Assembly: GCA_026686845.1 (NCBI GenBank)
Contig: JAIVEN010000019.1
Coordinates: 33,546,501-33,610,500 of the forward strand
Direction of reading: 5' to 3'
Length of the DNA: 64,000 nucleotides
From: Adenanthera pavonina
Taxonomy: Eukaryota; Streptophyta; Magnoliopsida; Fabales; Fabaceae
The translations under genes and the position numbers were made by a program. Below the pieces are notes generated by a model. The model was not told the origin of the DNA. It did no database searches and saw only the letters and a program-made list of their open reading frames with translations. Positions within the stretch are counted from its first letter, which is position 1; each line of letters opens with the position of its first letter. This document shows positions 59,168 through 64,000 of this stretch, one piece after another.

Positions 59168-60417
59168 ATAATAATAATACCCTCCCTCCCTCACTCTCTG
59201 TTCTCCAGGGTGCTACTATTAATAGTATTAGTATTATAATGATCTTTACGCTTAATTAGTACAACTAAGTCTGCATAAATAAAGTAAACAATGGATTGGT
59301 GGACCATCCACATTTTCTTAATTACACATCACAAACTCCGAGAACTAGGCAGAGCTTGGGGTAGGTGATATCAAAAAGTCTATGCTTGCCCCGATCTCAT
59401 TTCATCTTATGCCAACCCAACCCATCCCCTTCAAGTTGAACCCCAGCCACCACATCTCACGTTCGGCTTCAGAGGGGGAAAACGTGAGGGTAGGGATTTT
59501 ACTGAAGAAAAAAGAATGGGGGGAATTTTAATTATTTCTTATTTAGATATATATATATATATGTTGGAGGAGAAGGGAAGGAAGAATAGAGATTTACTTA
59601 TTTTTTTTCTAAATTTTCCTATTTTTAAAAGATAAAAATAGGAGATTTCTTTTTTTATTTATTAAATCAAACAAAAAAATATATTAATTTTTTCCCCGTT
59701 CCTTTCTGCGTATTGAATCAAACATCTTTACCCTTCAAATCCCTCCAACCAAACATACAATAACTTTTACATTTCAGTAATGTTTGGCTATACTCCATTT
59801 CTTCCTAAAATATCCAGCGCCACCCATATAATCCTTACCCATTCCTAAGTACTAGTCAATACTCGATATATACTGCTTACCTCGTCCACTGTTGCCCCCC
59901 TTCCCTAAAAAAAAAAAGGAAAAAAGTTATTATTCTCATAATATTTTCATTACGCGATAAAATTACAATCATTATTCTTATTGCGTATAATAATTAACGA
60001 CTTTTATTTTTTTGGTAATTGCAAGATTGCATTAAATGCTACATTTATGTGTAATTTTTACTATATTATATATATTTATAATTCCTTGATGAACAAGAAA
60101 TGAGCAATTAGGCAAGTCCTTAATTATCTAGCAGAGAAATATATACCCCGTTTCCTTTCGATTATAAAATGAAGAAAATCATACTCCTGTCACGAAATAT
60201 TAGGGATAAATAATAATATAGTGCTTTGTTTTAAACGTTATGCAACCACGACATAAATCCTGTCGCGCAAAGAAGAGAGTAAGAAAGGAAATAAAAGATC
60301 TTATTTTATTTTTTAACCTCGGGTGAATCTCCTCTTGATTGTGATTGGTAGCTACAATTCTCTTTCTGTCTCCCTCTTTTTTTGGGTTCACATAGAACCC
60401 GTTTGGCGCTCCGGGTC
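59168..60417. other. Proximal upstream region of sucrose synthase
   Basis: AT-rich with CT- and poly-purine tracts. No gene. It is likely to contain the promoter's regulatory sites, but no element can be singled out by eye. Confidence 0.45.
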
Positions 60418-60424
60418 TATAAAT
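60418..60424 (+). promoter_or_regulatory. TATA box of sucrose synthase
   Basis: TATAAAT in a GC-richer setting (GGGTCTATAAATTGCCCC). It lies about 30 bases before a pyrimidine-rich CATTCATTCATTCACTTCTCC segment where transcription should begin (near 60448). Confidence 0.7.
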
Positions 60425-60447
60425 TGCCCCAACCATCACCTCTTTTT

Positions 60448-61402
60448 TCATTCATTCATTCACTTCTCCTCCTTCCGCATCTCTATTTTGCGTTTATTCT
60501 GATTCTCTAGGTATTCCTTTTGCTCTGTCTCTTTCACTTTTCTAGACCTATGTCTCCCCCTCTCTCCCGCCTCCCCTTCTTCTTGTATAGTTTTCTTGCC
60601 CATTGTATCTTGTTTGTTATAGTTATTCTACTGTTGCTTATTTGTGCTCAACGTTGCTGTGGCAACTTCCAGTTTGAAACATCTGGCTTTCTCTGCAATG
60701 TCATTTTATGGTCACCAGTGGATGACAGTCTCTGGACTAATCCTCTGCTTTTCTTGAATTTCGAATCATTTTACCTCACAAGTTTTAACTCTGTTTATAC
60801 AACAAGACTCTGTCGGTTTGTTGAATTCCTTCCAACCTCTTTCTGGACTCAAGTTCTTATTTTTGGTTAAAAGATCAAAACTTCGCGCTGCTTTCCCTCC
60901 TACAATCTGGCCTATCATTCACTTCTTATTATAAAATACGTATCTTTTGATGAAAACTCCGCTCCTTCTTATTCAAGTAGTAGTTTACACCTGCTTAATA
61001 AATGTCTACTCTATTTCTGCCAAAGTTCCAACAATTTATTTCTGCCAACCACCTTGCTTACTATTGATGCTATAATTAATGCAATTAGATAAGTTGGTTA
61101 TGCTGGCAACAGAGACTGCATCTGGCAACGATTCTCCTCCAGGACTCCGGTGTTTAAGACAGAAATCTTGGTCCAATAAGGAGAAAAAAGTTTGCAATTT
61201 TTTTTAAAATAAATTAGATTTTTGAGGTGGTTGGTTAGCGTGGGTGGGTTTCTCCTCCCCCCCCCCCCCCCAAAAAAAAGAAACAAATTCACATTTGGAA
61301 TTTTGACTTTCTGGTGACCAGCCTTGTCTTTTTTGGTGACTTGCTATACGTATATCATCCCGATCTATTTCTTAAGTTACTTTTTTTGTTGCAGTTGAAG
61401 CA
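60448..61402 (+). other. 5' leader exon and leader intron of sucrose synthase
   Basis: A pyrimidine-rich leader ends at 60510 (GATTCTCTAG|GTATTCC). The leader intron, 60511-61394, ends TTGTTGCAG. Eight leader bases TTGAAGCA precede the ATG. A leader intron just before the start codon is characteristic of plant sucrose synthase genes. The intron has a C/A homopolymer stretch at about 61258-61278 where sequence quality may suffer. Confidence 0.75.
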
Positions 61403-64000
61403 ATGGCCACCGAGCATTTGACCCGTGTTCACAGTCTCCGCGAGAGGCTTGATGAAACTCTCAAAGCTCACAGGAACGAAATTTTGGCCCTTTTGTCCAG
61501 GTATCGATCAAAATTCTTTTTTTTTTTTTTTAAATTTGTTTATGTGTGGTGATCACTCAAACTAAAACATATATACGTTAGGGTGGTTTTGTTGTTATGG
61601 TCACATAATTTCTCTATGAGCCGCAAGAAAATCTACTAATTATGCATTTGAAAATATTTATGGTGTTAAAGGATTGAAGCCAAGGGCAAGGGAATTCTCC
61701 AACACCATCAGGTAATCGCTGAGTTCGAAGAAATCCCTGAAGACAACAGACAGAAACTTAGTGATGGGGCATTTGGAGAAGTTCTGAGATCTACCCAGGT
61801 AACAATTTCACATCAGTCTATAATGTTATTAAAATGTAAGCGATGGGGGAATGTTGTTAATTGATTTCTTCACTGCAGGAAGCTATAGTTTCTCCTCCAT
61901 GGGTTGCTCTGGCCGTTCGTCCAAGGCCTGGTGTTTGGGAATACCTGCGAGTGAATGTGCACGCTCTTGTTGTTGAGGAATTGAGTGTTGCTGAGTATCT
62001 GCATTTCAAGGAAGAACTTGTTGATGGAAGGTAAGAGTTTTGAATTCCTCTATGATAGTAATTCGTTAATGTTGTTTGACTAACTAATAATTTACACCTT
62101 AACGCAGTGCTAACGGAAACTTTGTGTTGGAGCTGGACTTTGAACCCTTTTCTGCATCATTTCCGAAACCTACTCTCAACAAATCAATCGGGAATGGCGT
62201 GGAGTTCCTCAACCGCCACCTTTCTGCGAAACTCTTCCATGACAAGGAGAGCATGCAGCCCCTCCTGGAATTTCTCAGACTCCACAGCTACAAGGGAAAG
62301 GTATGTCTACCGACTACCTACCAAAGCCAAGCCATATATATTTCTTTCTCACACCAACTCCCATTTTGTCTGTCTTGTAATGAGTAAAAGGCTTTCGACT
62401 TGTGCAGACTATGATGTTGAATGATAGAATTCAAAACCTGAATTCTCTGCAGCATGTTCTGAGGAAAGCAGAGGAGTATCTGAGTACTGTTGCTCCCCAG
62501 ACACCCTACTCAGAATTCGAACACAAATTCCAGGAAATTGGTTTGGAGAGAGGGTGGGGCGACACGGCAGAGCGTGTCCTTGAGATGATTCAACTTCTCT
62601 TGGATCTTTTGGAGGCACCTGACCCCTGCACCCTCGAGACCTTCCTCGGCAGAATTCCCATGGTCTTTAATGTTGTTATCCTTACTCCGCATGGTTACTT
62701 TGCTCAAGACAATGTCTTGGGTTACCCTGACACCGGTGGCCAGGTTAGTAGACAATGATATGCTCCTGCTCTACCATATTCCACACTATTTTGCACAATT
62801 CACATCACGTGTTTTGCTTTCCTGCAGGTCGTGTACATCTTGGATCAAGTTCGTGCCTTGGAGAATGAGATGCTCCATCGCATTAAGCAACAAGGCTTGG
62901 ATATCACCCCTCAGATTCTCATTGTATGTTTTGTGAAGAGTTATCTCTCTCACAGTCTCACTCATGTTTATGTGCGTCTAACTCTTAACTGATGGTGATG
63001 AATGCAGATCACCCGTCTTCTTCCTGACGCAGTTGGAACTACTTGTGGCCAGCGTCTGGAGAAAGTGTATGGAACTGAGCATGCCAATATTCTTCGTGTT
63101 CCCTTTAGATCAGAGAAAGGGATTGTTCGCAAATGGATCTCAAGATTCGAAGTCTGGCCCTACCTAGAAACTTATACTGAGGTAATTCTTGTTCTTGGAC
63201 TCGTCATTCATAATTACTCATCAGAGGATCGATCTTTGGGCCTTTCACTTGATTGACATAAATCAATCTATCTATGCTTGCTTAGGATGTTGCTCATGAG
63301 ATTACCAAAGAGTTGAAAGGCAAGCCTGACCTCATCATTGGAAACTACAGTGATGGAAACATTGTTGCCTCCTTGTTAGCACATAAGCTGGGCGTCACTC
63401 AGGTTTGTTTGTGTACTTGCTACTTACTACTCCTTTTTGTTGAATATACTTTGGAATCCAGAGGCCTGAGTTAAAATCACCGTGGATGCCCTATTGCAGT
63501 GTACCATTGCACACGCTCTTGAAAAGACCAAATACCCTGACTCCGACATTTACTGGAAAAAATTTGAGGACAAATATCATTTCTCCTGTCAATTTACAGC
63601 TGATCTCTTTGCGATGAACCACGCAGATTTCATCATCACCAGTACCTTCCAAGAGATTGCCGGAAGGTGATGTATCTCTTACAGAGCTAATACCCTCTAT
63701 GTTTGCACAAGTATACAAATATGTTACTGAGATTCTTGTATCATCAAATACATTTACAGCAAGGATACTGTTGGACAGTATGAGAGTCACACTGCTTTCA
63801 CCCTGCCTGGTCTCTACCGTGTTGTTCACGGGATCGACGTGTTTGATCCAAAGTTCAACATTGTGTCTCCCGGAGCAGATATGAGCATCTACTTCCCATA
63901 CACAGAAACAGACCATAGGCTGACATCTTTTCACCCCGAGATTGAAGAGCTTCTTTACAGCTCAGTTGAGAATGAGGAGCACATGTTGGTTTCTCTGCCG
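61403..64000 (+). CDS. SUS: Sucrose synthase, class I (SUS1 type), 5' part
   Basis: Cytosolic glycosyltransferase (family GT4) that reversibly converts sucrose and UDP to fructose and UDP-glucose, feeding starch, cellulose and respiration. Coding exons 61403-61500, 61672-61798, 61879-62030, 62108-62300, 62408-62743, 62828-62923, 63008-63181, 63286-63402, 63500-63666 and 63760-64000 (cut by the edge) give 567 codons without a break, of about 805 expected. The start MATEHLTRVHSLRERLDE holds the conserved phosphorylatable Ser (residue 11). Then come the regulatory N-terminal domain, the start of the GT-B fold (GYFAQDNVLGYPDTGGQVVY), ITRLLPDA, PDLIIGNYSDGNIVASLLAH, CTIAHALEKTKYPDSDIYWK, ADFIITSTFQEIAGSKDTVG and GIDVFDPKFNIVSPGAD. 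The UDP-binding C-terminal part is outside the window. Exon borders are all GT-AG and in phase. It appears functional. Confidence 0.97.

Noticed and set aside
63491..63934. Minus-strand open frame of 147 codons
   Set aside because: Antisense of sucrose synthase exons 10 and 11.

Overview
The window is nuclear DNA from a flowering plant, most likely a eudicot. It is AT-rich, its genes are split by GT-AG introns, and it is packed with plant transposon families. No prokaryotic, organellar, rRNA or tRNA gene was recognised. Two host genes stand out. The first is a SAC-domain phosphoinositide phosphatase (8019-32935, + strand, about 16 exons). The second is the 5' two thirds of a class I sucrose synthase (leader from about 60448, coding from 61403 and running off the right edge). 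The sucrose synthase reads intact. The SAC gene has three independent lesions and looks like a pseudogene, although sequencing error cannot be excluded.

Layout. 1-834 holds the minus-strand N-terminal part of a Helitron helicase, cut by the window edge. About 1-8 kb is AT-rich with MITEs. 8-33 kb is the SAC locus. Its intron 11 is swollen to 13.8 kb by a gag-poor Copia element (15942-20288, minus) and a second Copia element (20427-28580, plus). An RTE-type LINE sits against the 3' LTR of the second Copia. Smaller LINE pieces sit in introns 3 and 14. 33-35 kb is featureless.

35-45 kb is a nested set. A fold-back, Mutator-like element (34911-44953) is split by a Helitron (35060-42664). The Helitron carries a spliced receptor-like-kinase gene fragment. 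An intron of that fragment is split in turn by an LTR-like 2.2-kb insertion full of a palindromic GTTAT..CG..ATAAC motif. A 646-bp hAT-type MITE follows (44995-45640).

47.5-54.1 kb is a second Mutator-like element with inverted ends. On its minus strand it carries an almost complete FAR1/FHY3-type transposase with few lesions. On its plus strand it carries a captured five-exon 5' fragment of a host M1 (puromycin-sensitive-type) aminopeptidase gene. The captured exons splice in frame into a potential 173-residue chimeric protein.

54.1-60.4 kb is AT-rich upstream sequence of sucrose synthase, with microsatellites and one Stowaway-like MITE.

The two host genes are unrelated in function: phosphoinositide turnover versus sucrose cleavage to UDP-glucose and fructose. 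The main story is nested transposition and gene-fragment capture by two mechanisms (Helitron and Mutator-like) within 20 kb. A further case is a LINE that landed on a splice acceptor whose target-site duplication kept the acceptor usable. All family assignments come from reading motifs by eye; no database search was run.
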